The notes below the pieces were generated by a model that was not told where the DNA came from, did no database searches, and was given only the letters and a program-made list of their open reading frames with translations. The position numbers and the translations under genes were made by a program. This document shows positions 7,744 to 15,092 of a DNA stretch of 35,301 bases, in pieces. Each line of letters starts with the position of its first letter. The first letter of the stretch is position 1. The stretch comes from Dehalococcoidia bacterium (GTDB taxonomy: Bacteria; Chloroflexota; Dehalococcoidia; Lucifugimonadales; Lucifugimonadaceae): contig JASLLE010000023.1 of the NCBI GenBank assembly GCA_030747175.1, positions 1-35,301 of the forward strand. Reading direction: 5' to 3'.

Positions 7744-9078
7744 ATGACAGACATCCGACGAGCGACAACTGCGCCCTCTGCACACATGCCGGCGCTGGTG
7801 GACCGGGTTCTCGAAGCTTCCGAGGATCCCCGGTACATCGACAGGAAGGAGATGTGGACGCGCCACAACCGGCTGGAGAAGACCGACAAAACGCCGGTCT
7901 ACATTTGCCTGAAGCGCGGCTCCGGCACCAACGCCAATCCGGTGACGTGGTCCGAGTTGATCCCCTTCGAAACACGACTCTCGGAAGATCCGCTGGAGCG
8001 CGAGATCGAGCTTCAGCTCAGGCAGAAGCTTTACAAGCACGACAACATCCCGGACGACGAGGTCATGTCCGCGACCATCTGGGTCGGGGCCGTGCGTGCG
8101 GCCGCCGAAGACGAAGGGGAAGACGTCGCATCGGGCAGGATCGGCTCCAGCTTCGATGTGGAGCACGTGGACGGCGCAGCCGCCGGGCCGTTGTGGGGCC
8201 TGCCGCTCGTCGAAACCCGGGTCGGCGGCCCCGGGGGAGCCTACGCGGTGGAGCCGGCGGTGGTCGAAGACAGCGATCTCGACAAGCTGCACTGGCCGCC
8301 GTACCGGATCGACGAAGCAGCGACCGCCGGGCTACGTGAACGTGCCGAGGAGATGGTCGGAGGCCGGCTCCCGGTGAAGGTGGCGACCGACGCCGTGGGC
8401 TATTCCCCGACTGAGACGATGATCAGCCTCATGGGTATGGAAGCCATGCTGTACGGGGTGATCGACCGCCCGGAGTTCATGCACCGGATCATGGATTTCG
8501 TCACCGAGGGAACTATCCAGTATCAACTGGCGCGTGAGGCGGCTGGAGGGGTCGATTACGAACAGAGCTGGAACTACCGGGTGCCGTACGAGGACCTTCC
8601 CGCGGATGCCGATCCACACAGCCTGTCGTCGTGCTGGCCGCTGGTGGCGGCGCAGAGCATGTGCGGGATCTCGCCCGCCATGTACGAGGAGTTCGTGCAG
8701 CCGTATCACGCCCGGCTCACCGAGCACCTCGGGCAGAATCGTGTCTACTATCACGGCTGTGAGGACCTGACGGAGAAGATCCCGAGCATCCTGAAGCTGC
8801 CAAACCTCCGGCGGCTCCACATATCGCCCTGGACCGATCTCGAACGCGCATCGGAGCTGGTGCAGCGGGATTTCGTGATGGAGGTCGTACCGCACCCGGA
8901 CACGCTGTACGGCCAAACCCCGGAGGAGATGCGCGCATGGATCGAACAGGCCATGGACATCGCCGGTGGCCTCGCCATCGACCTCGTCCTCGGGGAGATC
9001 GAGACGGTAATGGGCAAGCCGGACGTGTTGTCCACCTGGGCGCGGATAGCACAGGAGGTCGTTCAGGAACGGGCGTAA
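7744..9078 (+). CDS. Uroporphyrinogen decarboxylase-like protein (MtaA/URO-D superfamily)
   Basis: This 444-aa protein fits the URO-D/corrinoid-methyltransferase superfamily in pattern: DAVGYSPTETMISLMGMEAM in the middle, then SCWPLVAAQSMCGISPAMYEEF, then a zinc-type HGC motif (H337, C339), and a C-terminal helix after VVPHPDTLYG. Zinc methyltransferases of this superfamily use HxC plus a third distant Cys. No Cys follows C339 here, so a third ligand would have to be different. True uroporphyrinogen decarboxylase is shorter (about 350 aa), so heme synthesis is not implied. Such proteins often move methyl groups to or from corrinoids. It follows the AOR gene on the same strand. The ATG at 7744 lacks a well-placed ribosome site; a second ATG at codon 15 is possible. 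Confidence 0.75.
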   Translation: MTDIRRATTAPSAHMPALVDRVLEASEDPRYIDRKEMWTRHNRLEKTDKTPVYICLKRGSGTNANPVTWSELIPFETRLSEDPLEREIELQLRQKLYKHDNIPDDEVMSATIWVGAVRAAAEDEGEDVASGRIGSSFDVEHVDGAAAGPLWGLPLVETRVGGPGGAYAVEPAVVEDSDLDKLHWPPYRIDEAATAGLRERAEEMVGGRLPVKVATDAVGYSPTETMISLMGMEAMLYGVIDRPEFMHRIMDFVTEGTIQYQLAREAAGGVDYEQSWNYRVPYEDLPADADPHSLSSCWPLVAAQSMCGISPAMYEEFVQPYHARLTEHLGQNRVYYHGCEDLTEKIPSILKLPNLRRLHISPWTDLERASELVQRDFVMEVVPHPDTLYGQTPEEMRAWIEQAMDIAGGLAIDLVLGEIETVMGKPDVLSTWARIAQEVVQERA

Positions 9079-9140
9079 AACGGTACCGGAACAGCAGACG
9101 GATCCCAGCGAGAAGGACCGCCCTTCCGCGTTCGGTTAAA

Positions 9141-9171
9141 TCGTGGAGCTGGCGGATTCGATCCCGCGACC
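9141..9171 (-). pseudogene. Fragment of a tRNA 3' end
   Basis: On the minus strand this reads as a T arm followed by CAGCTCC and ACGA. It matches the 3' end of the tRNA-Ala at 11034-11109 at all but a few of about 31 positions, with one base missing from the T stem and CCA changed to CGA. No matching 5' half or anticodon arm lies upstream, so it is a relic and not a working tRNA. Confidence 0.6.
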
Positions 9172-9291
9172 AGTAGACAGTGAATCTGACGCCGACAGGT
9201 ACTCGGATGTACTCGTCGATTTCCTCGATCGGACGTGGAATTATTCCGCCGGAATCCGGTGCCGGAGGCGTGCCTGTGATAGCCTCCGCGG

Positions 9292-10605
9292 ATGGCCGCG
9301 CTCGACAGTTCCACAGACGTTGTGATCATTGGCGGCGGGATCATCGGGTGTGCCACCGCCTACCACCTCGCGCGCCGGGGCGTGGCGGTCACGCTGGTCG
9401 AAAAGGGGCCGATCGGGTACGAGCAATCGACCCGGAACTGGGGCTGGGTCCACCAGCAGGTCCGCTATCCTCACCTCATCCCGCTGGCCGTCGAATCTGT
9501 CCGGATGTGGGATAGCCTCGCCGGGGACCTTGAGGCGGATGTGGGATGGATCCAGGGCGGCAACCTGACCCTCGGCTTCGCCGCCGCCGACCTCGCGGAG
9601 TTTGAGCGATGGGGGGAAACCGCTCGTCGCGCGGGCCTCGAGACAACCGTCCTGGCCCGCAATCAGGTCGTCGACATGTTGCCCGGGATGGCCGGGATGC
9701 AAGGTAGCTGGACCGGCGCACTCCACCTCCCAACGGACGGCCAGGCTGATCCCGACCTGGTCACCGCAGCCTTCGCCCGGGCCGCGGAGCGGCACGGAGC
9801 GCACATCCTGAACGACTGCGCCGCCACGGCTGTCGATACCACCGGCGGCGCCGTCTCAGGCGTGCTAACCGAGCGCGGCCCGATCCGCGCTTCGCAAGTT
9901 ATCGTTGCCGCCGGCGCCTGGTCGGGGCGCCTGGCCCGACCGCTCGGTGTCCGGTTCCCGCAGCGTTCGGTGCGATCGACGGTCGTGAGGACGGAGCCGG
10001 TTGATCCGGTCACTGCCGTCACCGGGTGGGGCGACGGCTTCACATTCAGACAGGACCGCGCCGGCAGGTTCGTGCTGGCCGGCGGGGAGGCGGCCATATA
10101 CGACGTGGACCTGGGCCTCTTCCGTGATATGCGCTGGTTTCTGCCTCTGGCATGGAGGAACCGCCGCTGGTTGCGGATGCGCGTCGGCCGATCCCTCCTC
10201 GGGGACGTGGCAGCGAGCCTGCCCGGGTTGTCGGCGCGTCGCGAGTTCTGGGAGCGCCGCCGAAAGATCGATCCTCCGGCGGACGCGAAAGGCGCGCGTC
10301 AAACCCTGGCGCGATTCCATCAGGCGTTCCCGGGCCTCGCCGGAGCAGGTATGGAGTCGGCATGGGCCGGAAACATAGACTCCACGCCCGACCAGGCCCC
10401 TGTCCTGGGGCCGGCCGCAAGTGGTCCGACCGGTCTCTTCCTCGCCACCGGCTTCTCCGGCCACGGCTTCGCCCTTGGACCTGCTGCGGCGCGACTGGTG
10501 GCGGATCTCGTTCTCGGTGATGAGCCCCCCGTGGACCCTCATCCGTTCCGTCACGCGCGTTTCGCCGAACGCGACGTCCCCGTCGTAGTCGTCCACCGCC
10601 GTTGA
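9292..10605 (+). CDS. FAD-dependent oxidoreductase, DAO (glycine/D-amino acid oxidase) family
   Basis: This 437-aa protein starts with the Rossmann dinucleotide-binding motif VVIIGGGIIGCATAYHLARRG, followed by the end-of-strand acid in TLVEKG. A second conserved part near the C-terminus, TGLFLATGFSGHGFALGPAAARL, is the usual FAD-contacting segment of the DAO family. These enzymes oxidise amines or amino acids and pass electrons to oxygen or a carrier; the substrate here is not visible. The ATG at 9292 is preceded by an in-frame stop (TGATAG region) and only a weak ribosome site. It stands 213 bp after the URO-D-like gene on the same strand, so co-transcription is possible. Confidence 0.85.
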   Translation: MAALDSSTDVVIIGGGIIGCATAYHLARRGVAVTLVEKGPIGYEQSTRNWGWVHQQVRYPHLIPLAVESVRMWDSLAGDLEADVGWIQGGNLTLGFAAADLAEFERWGETARRAGLETTVLARNQVVDMLPGMAGMQGSWTGALHLPTDGQADPDLVTAAFARAAERHGAHILNDCAATAVDTTGGAVSGVLTERGPIRASQVIVAAGAWSGRLARPLGVRFPQRSVRSTVVRTEPVDPVTAVTGWGDGFTFRQDRAGRFVLAGGEAAIYDVDLGLFRDMRWFLPLAWRNRRWLRMRVGRSLLGDVAASLPGLSARREFWERRRKIDPPADAKGARQTLARFHQAFPGLAGAGMESAWAGNIDSTPDQAPVLGPAASGPTGLFLATGFSGHGFALGPAAARLVADLVLGDEPPVDPHPFRHARFAERDVPVVVVHRR

Positions 10606-10701
10606 TCCGCAGCCGCCGGTGACCGATCGGACTCCGGCCCACCGCGGGCCGCCATGCCCGAGTTCAAGGTCGAGGCCGATCAAACGACGGGGTTCTTGAC
10701 G

Positions 10702-10740
10702 TTGGAGTGGTGGAGCTGGCGGGATTCGAACCCGCTACCT
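10702..10740 (-). repeat. Second copy of the tRNA-Ala 3' end (direct repeat A)
   Basis: This 39-bp stretch is identical to 11028-11066. It covers the variable loop, T arm, acceptor 3' strand and CCA of the tRNA-Ala plus 6 bp beyond. Upstream of it on the minus strand, 10741-10757 forms a 17-nt hairpin (TCCCG, 7-nt loop, CGGGA) in the position of an anticodon arm. The 5' acceptor strand does not pair, so this is not a functional tRNA. Together with repeat B it brackets the GIY-YIG gene. Confidence 0.85.
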
Positions 10741-10773
10741 TCCCGACGCTGTCGGGACGCTCCCCTTGGGTCG

Positions 10774-11022
10774 TTAACCGTCGATACCCAGCTGGCGACA
10801 CATGTATGCCGGGTTCTTCCAGGACTTGATCAGGCGTTCCCTGACCCGGGCTTCAGAAAGCGTGGCGTGAGCTTCGAAGTGGACAAGTTCCCACGGGCGA
10901 GAGTGTCGAGTTGAACGAGTCATGCCCGCGTTGTGCTGGGCGAGTCGACCGTCTACGTCGCCAGTGGAACCGATGTAGTACCGCCCCGATCTCTGACTTT
11001 GAAGCACGTAGGCATAGAACAT
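10774..11022 (-). CDS. GIY-YIG endonuclease, 82 aa, directly behind tRNA-Ala
   Basis: The protein from ATG 11022 is a minimal GIY-YIG domain: YAYVL (GIY position, Y5), RYYIGST (Y16, G18), the catalytic Arg in GRLAQHN (R26), and the metal-binding Glu in VRERLIKSWKN (E62). It belongs to the short UPF0213/YhbQ-like group of structure-specific or homing nucleases. The frame stays open upstream through the tRNA gene, giving tRNA-derived text such as AVAQSGERFNGIEEVAGSNP, which is probably not part of the protein. The ATG lies 12 nt past the tRNA CCA and has no clear ribosome site, so it may be read from the tRNA transcript. Exact copies of the tRNA tail flank the gene. Confidence 0.85.
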   Translation of the reverse strand: MFYAYVLQSQRSGRYYIGSTGDVDGRLAQHNAGMTRSTRHSRPWELVHFEAHATLSEARVRERLIKSWKNPAYMCRQLGIDG

Positions 11023-11027
11023 GGGAA

Positions 11028-11066
11028 TTGGAGTGGTGGAGCTGGCGGGATTCGAACCCGCTACCT
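11028..11066 (-). repeat. Direct repeat B, overlapping the 3' end of tRNA-Ala
   Basis: This 39-bp sequence is identical to 10702-10740. It begins exactly at the border between the anticodon arm and the variable loop and ends 6 bp past the CCA. The GIY-YIG start codon lies 6 bp beyond. Confidence 0.85.
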
Positions 11067-11109
11067 CTTCAATGCCATTGAAGCGCTCTCCCGATTGAGC
11101 TACAGCCCC
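11034..11109 (-). tRNA. tRNA-Ala (anticodon GGC)
   Basis: The full cloverleaf is present: acceptor GGGGCTG with CAGCTCC (one G-U), D arm GCTC/GAGC, anticodon arm CTTCA-ATGGCAT-TGAAG with anticodon GGC, T arm GCGGG-TTCGAAT-CCCGC, discriminator A and an encoded CCA (11036-11034). It reads GCC/GCU alanine codons. Confidence 0.95.
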
Positions 11110-11432
11110 ACGAGCGGCGCTCGACGTAGGTCGGCGCACTGCGTCGAGAAATCGTATCACGGGGTTGCTGTCAGGGGACGGTTTCGGGACGTCGATTGTT
11201 ACGGGAGCGTGGCTGGTGGATGGAGGCGGATCGGGTTCCGGGGTCTCTCGTCGGATTGTGGTGTTCTGATGAGGTCCTGCTGCCCGGATCGTGTTTCAAA
11301 AGACGGGACTCAGCGGTGCCGCACGATGTGACTTCTCCCTCACCTCGGTCCTCTCCGACTGGGAGAGGATGCAGTTTCGATCGGGATGACAGCGAGGCGG
11401 TGCGAGACGCGGCCGGGCACAGGCTAAACGCC
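11110..11432. other. Intergenic region with a REP-like palindrome, no gene
   Basis: This 323-bp stretch lies between the MFS stop and the tRNA-Ala, both read from the minus strand. It holds the REP-like palindrome at 11333-11370. No open frame here has recognisable coding content. The tRNA promoter must lie just above 11109, but I could not identify a convincing -35/-10 pair. Confidence 0.5.
11333..11370. repeat. REP-like palindromic repeat
   Basis: TCCTCTCC (11349-11356) pairs with GGAGAGGA (11362-11369), preceded by CTCCCTCACC. It is followed by TCGATCGGGATGAC, a motif shared with the element before cobU. It is related to the repeats at 29459-29660 by this CCTCACC/CCTCTCC/GGGAGAGG pattern. 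Confidence 0.65.
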
Positions 11433-12776
11433 TCATTCGTTTTCGGGTGGCGTTTTCCGGGGTTCCGGTTCTTTCGCAGAGCCGACCCGCCCGGCTGTCT
11501 CCCGGGCTACCAGGGCCAGGAGTATTCCTATACCGACCAGGAGAACGACGTTGATGTTGAGGGCGGCCGCCATGCCCGATGTCTCGGCTATGAAGCCGAG
11601 GGCTATCGGCCCGATGATGAAACCGAGGTCGCCAAAGGTCCGGTAGAGGCCCATCGCCAGGCTTGTCTGCCCGGGCGGGGCGAGGTCTGCGATGTAGGCG
11701 GCGGGCGCCGGACCGGCCACCCCGGTTCCGATGCCCATCACGATGGCGGCGAGGAACATCATCGGCACGTCGCTGGCGAGCGTGAACAGCAGCAGCCCGG
11801 CGCCGGCAAGAAGGATTCCGGGGATCATGACGGGTTTTCGGCCGAATCTATCCGCGAGCCAGCCGGCCGGGAAGACGATGAAAAAGTTGATCGTGGTCAT
11901 CACGAACAACATCACGCCGAGCAAAGTAAGGCTCATCTCGATCTCGTCGACAGCGATGATGGGGACCAGCGTCTGGCGGGACCCGGTACGGGTCAGGAAG
12001 ACCACCATAGTGAATAGCCCGACCACGATAAATGTCGGGCTGCCCAGCATCGTTCGAACTGGGGACCGTTCCCCGGGCTGGCTCCTCACCTCTGACGCCG
12101 TTACAGACACGGCTTGTGCGCCCTCCCGGGTCCAGCCGGGCGGCCGGTTCGGAAGCCGGAACGCCGTCCACACCGCTGCCGCCGCGGCGAGACCGCCCGC
12201 CAGGAAGAACGGCCACGCGAGCCCCCATGTATCGGCCACGAACCCGCCCATGGGCGGACCCAGGTCCACACCCAGCAACAGCGATCCCTGCTGGATGCTC
12301 ATAAGCTGGCCGCGATTCTGAGGGGTCGAAATATCCGCGACGTATGCCATCGCCCCGGTCATGAACATAGCGGAGCCCGCGCCGGCAAGCACCCGCCACG
12401 CGATCAACTGGATGATCTCGGGCGCGAACCCGCTGCCGATGTTCCCGACGGCAGTTATTGAAAGGCCGGCGGACATAAGGACGGTCCGGCCGTACTTCGC
12501 TCCAAGGACACCCGACGGGATGTTCAAGAACAGGCGTGAGAAGCCGAAGGCGGCGACGACAAAGCCGATGGACGTGGTTCCGACATCAAAGTCACGTGCG
12601 TATTCCGGCAGCACAGGGGCCACGACGCCCTGGCCCATCATCGAGATGGTCGTGGCCAGCGCGATGGCGGTCATCGCCCGGTTCTCACGGAAGAAGCGCA
12701 CCGTGCGAATTACGACGTTGCCGTCAGCGCCCTGGCCCGCCGGCGGGTCTGTCTGCGTCTCCGTACCGGTACTCAC
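11433..12776 (-). CDS. MFS transporter, drug-efflux-like
   Basis: This 447-aa protein has about twelve hydrophobic segments. Features include the PVLPEYARDFDV start after helix 1, a loop 2-3 motif (GVLGAKYGRTVLM), and the matching loop in the second half (GWLADRFGRKPVM), which together are typical of MFS multidrug/sugar-efflux-like exporters. The ATG at 12776 overlaps the stop of the upstream flippase-like gene by 4 bp (ATGA), so it is the last gene of an rsmG-led operon. Residues 1-30 are polar and probably cytoplasmic. The substrate is unknown. A REP-like palindrome lies about 60 bp past its stop and may serve as the transcript end. Confidence 0.85.
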   Translation of the reverse strand: MSTGTETQTDPPAGQGADGNVVIRTVRFFRENRAMTAIALATTISMMGQGVVAPVLPEYARDFDVGTTSIGFVVAAFGFSRLFLNIPSGVLGAKYGRTVLMSAGLSITAVGNIGSGFAPEIIQLIAWRVLAGAGSAMFMTGAMAYVADISTPQNRGQLMSIQQGSLLLGVDLGPPMGGFVADTWGLAWPFFLAGGLAAAAAVWTAFRLPNRPPGWTREGAQAVSVTASEVRSQPGERSPVRTMLGSPTFIVVGLFTMVVFLTRTGSRQTLVPIIAVDEIEMSLTLLGVMLFVMTTINFFIVFPAGWLADRFGRKPVMIPGILLAGAGLLLFTLASDVPMMFLAAIVMGIGTGVAGPAPAAYIADLAPPGQTSLAMGLYRTFGDLGFIIGPIALGFIAETSGMAAALNINVVLLVGIGILLALVARETAGRVGSAKEPEPRKTPPENE

Positions 12777-13879
12777 TCGGAGTCAATCGCCGTGGACCCG
12801 TGATTGGGCGGCCCGGTTAGCTCGTCGCCTTGTCGGCCACGCCGGGCCACGAAGGTCTGCCATGCAAGGAACAGGGATCCCCCGATCACGATGATGCTGA
12901 TCCAGCTAATCGACCGGTCGACGATAGTCAGGGTCAGCGCTTGGGTGTCGCCAAGGCCGAGAAAGATCAGGACGCCGGTGAGGCCGCCTTCCACGAAGCC
13001 AAATCCCCCCGGGGTTGGGATCGTGGACAGCACCGCGATGGTCAACGCGGCAGACATGATGATGAAGAAACCGATTTCCAGTCCGAGGCTCTCGGCCACG
13101 AAGTAGACCCGTCCTATTTCCAGCCCCCAGCCGATTACACCGAGCAGGAACTGCACGGGCAACTGGCGGGCTTTGAAGCTGCCGAGCGCGCCGATGTGTA
13201 ACGGGTGGTAGATCTCTTCAAGCCGGTTCGGAAGATGTCGTGCGAGGCGTTGTCCGTAGTTCCGCATGACGATGAGCGCCAGCAGCGTGGCAGTGGATAT
13301 GCCGGCGGCCGCAACAAGGACGTAGACGGGCAGCGTGACTTCGCCCGTGACGAGCAGGCCCGCTGCGCCGGCCACCAGCAGCCCGAGCACGATCAGGACA
13401 TCCTGCGCTCGTTCGCCGAGCAGCGTACCCGCGCTGCTCGCAAACGAGATGCCGGTTTCACGGTGCATGGCATAGGCGCGGTATGCGTCACCGAGACGGA
13501 AGAACGCCACGGAATTTGCGAACCAGCCCATGAGGATGATCGCCGCGTACTTGAGATTGCCCATCCCGGCGACGCCCGGGTTGTCGTTCAGCCCCGCGGC
13601 CCGGACGATCAAGCGCCAGCGGATGCCCCTGAACCAGAAACTGGCGTAGTAGAGCAACGCGGCGAAGCCATAGTTGACCGGGTCGACACCTTTCACCTGG
13701 TCCCACATCTCGTCCCAGTCGATGTCGAGTACCCGGAAGGCTGTAACGGCGAGCACGGCGATCGCGACGACGCTAACCGCCAGCGTTCTCCGGGAGAACA
13801 TTCGGTCGCCAAAGCGCGGCCTCCCCCCGTTCCCTCCGTTCCCGGGGGTATCCGCTGGATGGCCCCGTGGATTGCTCAC
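12773..13879 (-). CDS. Flippase-like integral membrane protein (LPG synthase TM/UPF0104 family)
   Basis: This 368-aa protein has about eight hydrophobic segments. Family-like marks are YASFWFRGIRWRLIVRAAG, FRLGDAYRAYAMHRETGISF with the following GTLLGERAQDVLIV, and TIPTPGGFGFVEGGLTGVL near residue 290. These fit the lysylphosphatidylglycerol-synthase membrane domain family, whose members move or make lipids in the membrane. There is no C-terminal aminoacyl-transferase domain, so LPG synthesis is not supported; lipid or polyprenol-linked flipping is a guess. It overlaps rsmG upstream and the MFS gene downstream by 4 bp each, which points to tight translational coupling. Confidence 0.8.
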   Translation of the reverse strand: MSNPRGHPADTPGNGGNGGRPRFGDRMFSRRTLAVSVVAIAVLAVTAFRVLDIDWDEMWDQVKGVDPVNYGFAALLYYASFWFRGIRWRLIVRAAGLNDNPGVAGMGNLKYAAIILMGWFANSVAFFRLGDAYRAYAMHRETGISFASSAGTLLGERAQDVLIVLGLLVAGAAGLLVTGEVTLPVYVLVAAAGISTATLLALIVMRNYGQRLARHLPNRLEEIYHPLHIGALGSFKARQLPVQFLLGVIGWGLEIGRVYFVAESLGLEIGFFIIMSAALTIAVLSTIPTPGGFGFVEGGLTGVLIFLGLGDTQALTLTIVDRSISWISIIVIGGSLFLAWQTFVARRGRQGDELTGPPNHGSTAIDSE

Positions 13880-14715
13880 GCGTCGGCCTTACTGACACCT
13901 GAACGGTCTGGTACGCCGAGTGGCCGTTTATGCGGGACCCCGTTGCGTCGTGGGAATCGGGCCGGCGTTTTCGAGGTCTTGCGCCACACGACCGCGGTAT
14001 CGGGGTCGGAGGGTGGTCCGAGTCTGACCGGCCTCAGCAGGGCGGCCGAAGCGCCCATTTGCGCCGCTGCCGAGGCAGCGCTCCTCGCTTCCGCCTCCAC
14101 GTTCGCCCCTTTGAGAGCGACCGACATGCCGCCGATCTTGCAGAACGGGATCGTCAGCTCCGCCAGCTCCGGAAGGGCTGCAACGGCCCGGGAAGTAACC
14201 AGATCGTAGGACTCGCGGTGCTCTTCAACGTGCGCCAGCTCCTCGGCCCTACCGTTGACGACCTCAACGCGCTCAAGCCCCAGCTCTTCGATAGCGATAG
14301 CCAGGAAATCTGTCTTTTTCCGTATCGAGTCGACCAGAGTAACCCGCGTGTCCGGGAACACGAGCGCCAGCGGAATACCCGGCAATCCGGCGCCTGTTCC
14401 GATATCCAACATCCGGGAACCTTCCCCCAAAGAACGTTCCCGTTCAGCGCCGTTCAGCGCGACAGCGATCTCCAGTGAGCGCAGGAACAGTTCATCGCGA
14501 ACCTTTTCCAGCCCCGTGATCGCGGTCAGGTTCGCACGCTGCCGGTGTTCCTCCAGCAGTTCGTGATACACGGTGAACTGTCTGCACTGTTCTTCGTTGA
14601 CCTGGATTCCGGCGCTTCCGGCATATTCGATTAGGCGTTCCAGCGGGTTCTCCTGAGTTCTGCCGGGTTGCTGGCTAACCATTGCCCCGGCATCCCCGAG
14701 CGGCGATGAAACCAT
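13876..14715 (-). CDS. rsmG: 16S rRNA (guanine527-N7)-methyltransferase RsmG
   Basis: RsmG methylates N7 of G527 in 16S rRNA with SAM. The 279-aa protein has the SAM motif MLDIGTGAGLPGIPLAL, the next strand TLVDSIRKKTDFL, and the RsmG-typical VTSRAVAALPELAEL. An upstream helical part contains ANLTAITG. It is longer than usual (about 210-240 aa): the extra residues are an N-terminal dozen and a basic C-terminal tail of about 40 (KTSKTPARFPRRNGVPHKR). The start may be 14715 or the ATG at codon 12; 14715 has a G-rich site upstream. It heads a three-gene operon with two membrane proteins, which is not its usual partner set (parA/parB or gidA). Confidence 0.9.
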   Translation of the reverse strand: MVSSPLGDAGAMVSQQPGRTQENPLERLIEYAGSAGIQVNEEQCRQFTVYHELLEEHRQRANLTAITGLEKVRDELFLRSLEIAVALNGAERERSLGEGSRMLDIGTGAGLPGIPLALVFPDTRVTLVDSIRKKTDFLAIAIEELGLERVEVVNGRAEELAHVEEHRESYDLVTSRAVAALPELAELTIPFCKIGGMSVALKGANVEAEARSAASAAAQMGASAALLRPVRLGPPSDPDTAVVWRKTSKTPARFPRRNGVPHKRPLGVPDRSGVSKADA

Positions 14716-15092
14716 AACGGTCCCCCGGGTTCATATCTGTGACCGCACCCGGAGGTTCTGTCAGACCACCTGCGCGGGAATCACGAATTCGGCGCTGCGA
14801 GTGTTGACCAGTACACGGTTGCTGATAACGGCAACGGTTCAGGATACGCCCGTGAAAAGTGACGTATCGGCTCTGAAGCCGCCTGTAGTTTGCATAATCG
14901 GACCGAATGAACACAAAACGGGGACGGTTGGCCGGTCGCTCAGGTTGGCCTCCCCGATTGACTGGCCTACGTACCAGTGATACTTTGGATTTCCCCCCGG
15001 AACCGCTAACGCGGTGGTCGCGGACAGGGATCCGTCCGGTGCGATTTGCGCCGTGGCGAAGCTGACATTGAACACGAGACGGAGAGGTGCGG
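14716..15092. other. Intergenic region between rsmG and etfB, no gene
   Basis: This 377-bp divergent region has no convincing gene. A TTGACC at 14804 is followed 16 nt later by TAACGG, a weak promoter candidate for etfB. The etfB ribosome site GGAGAGG lies at 15081-15087. Confidence 0.5.

Noticed and set aside
10702-10783. Second functional tRNA-Ala with anticodon AGC
   Set aside because: The hairpin gives AGC in the anticodon place, but position 33 is C, the 5' acceptor strand does not pair with CAGCTCC, and the D arm is broken.
11023-11160. N-terminal extension of the GIY-YIG protein by 46 residues
   Set aside because: These codons run through the tRNA-Ala gene; the peptide is translated tRNA sequence and the GIY-YIG domain starts at the ATG at 11022.
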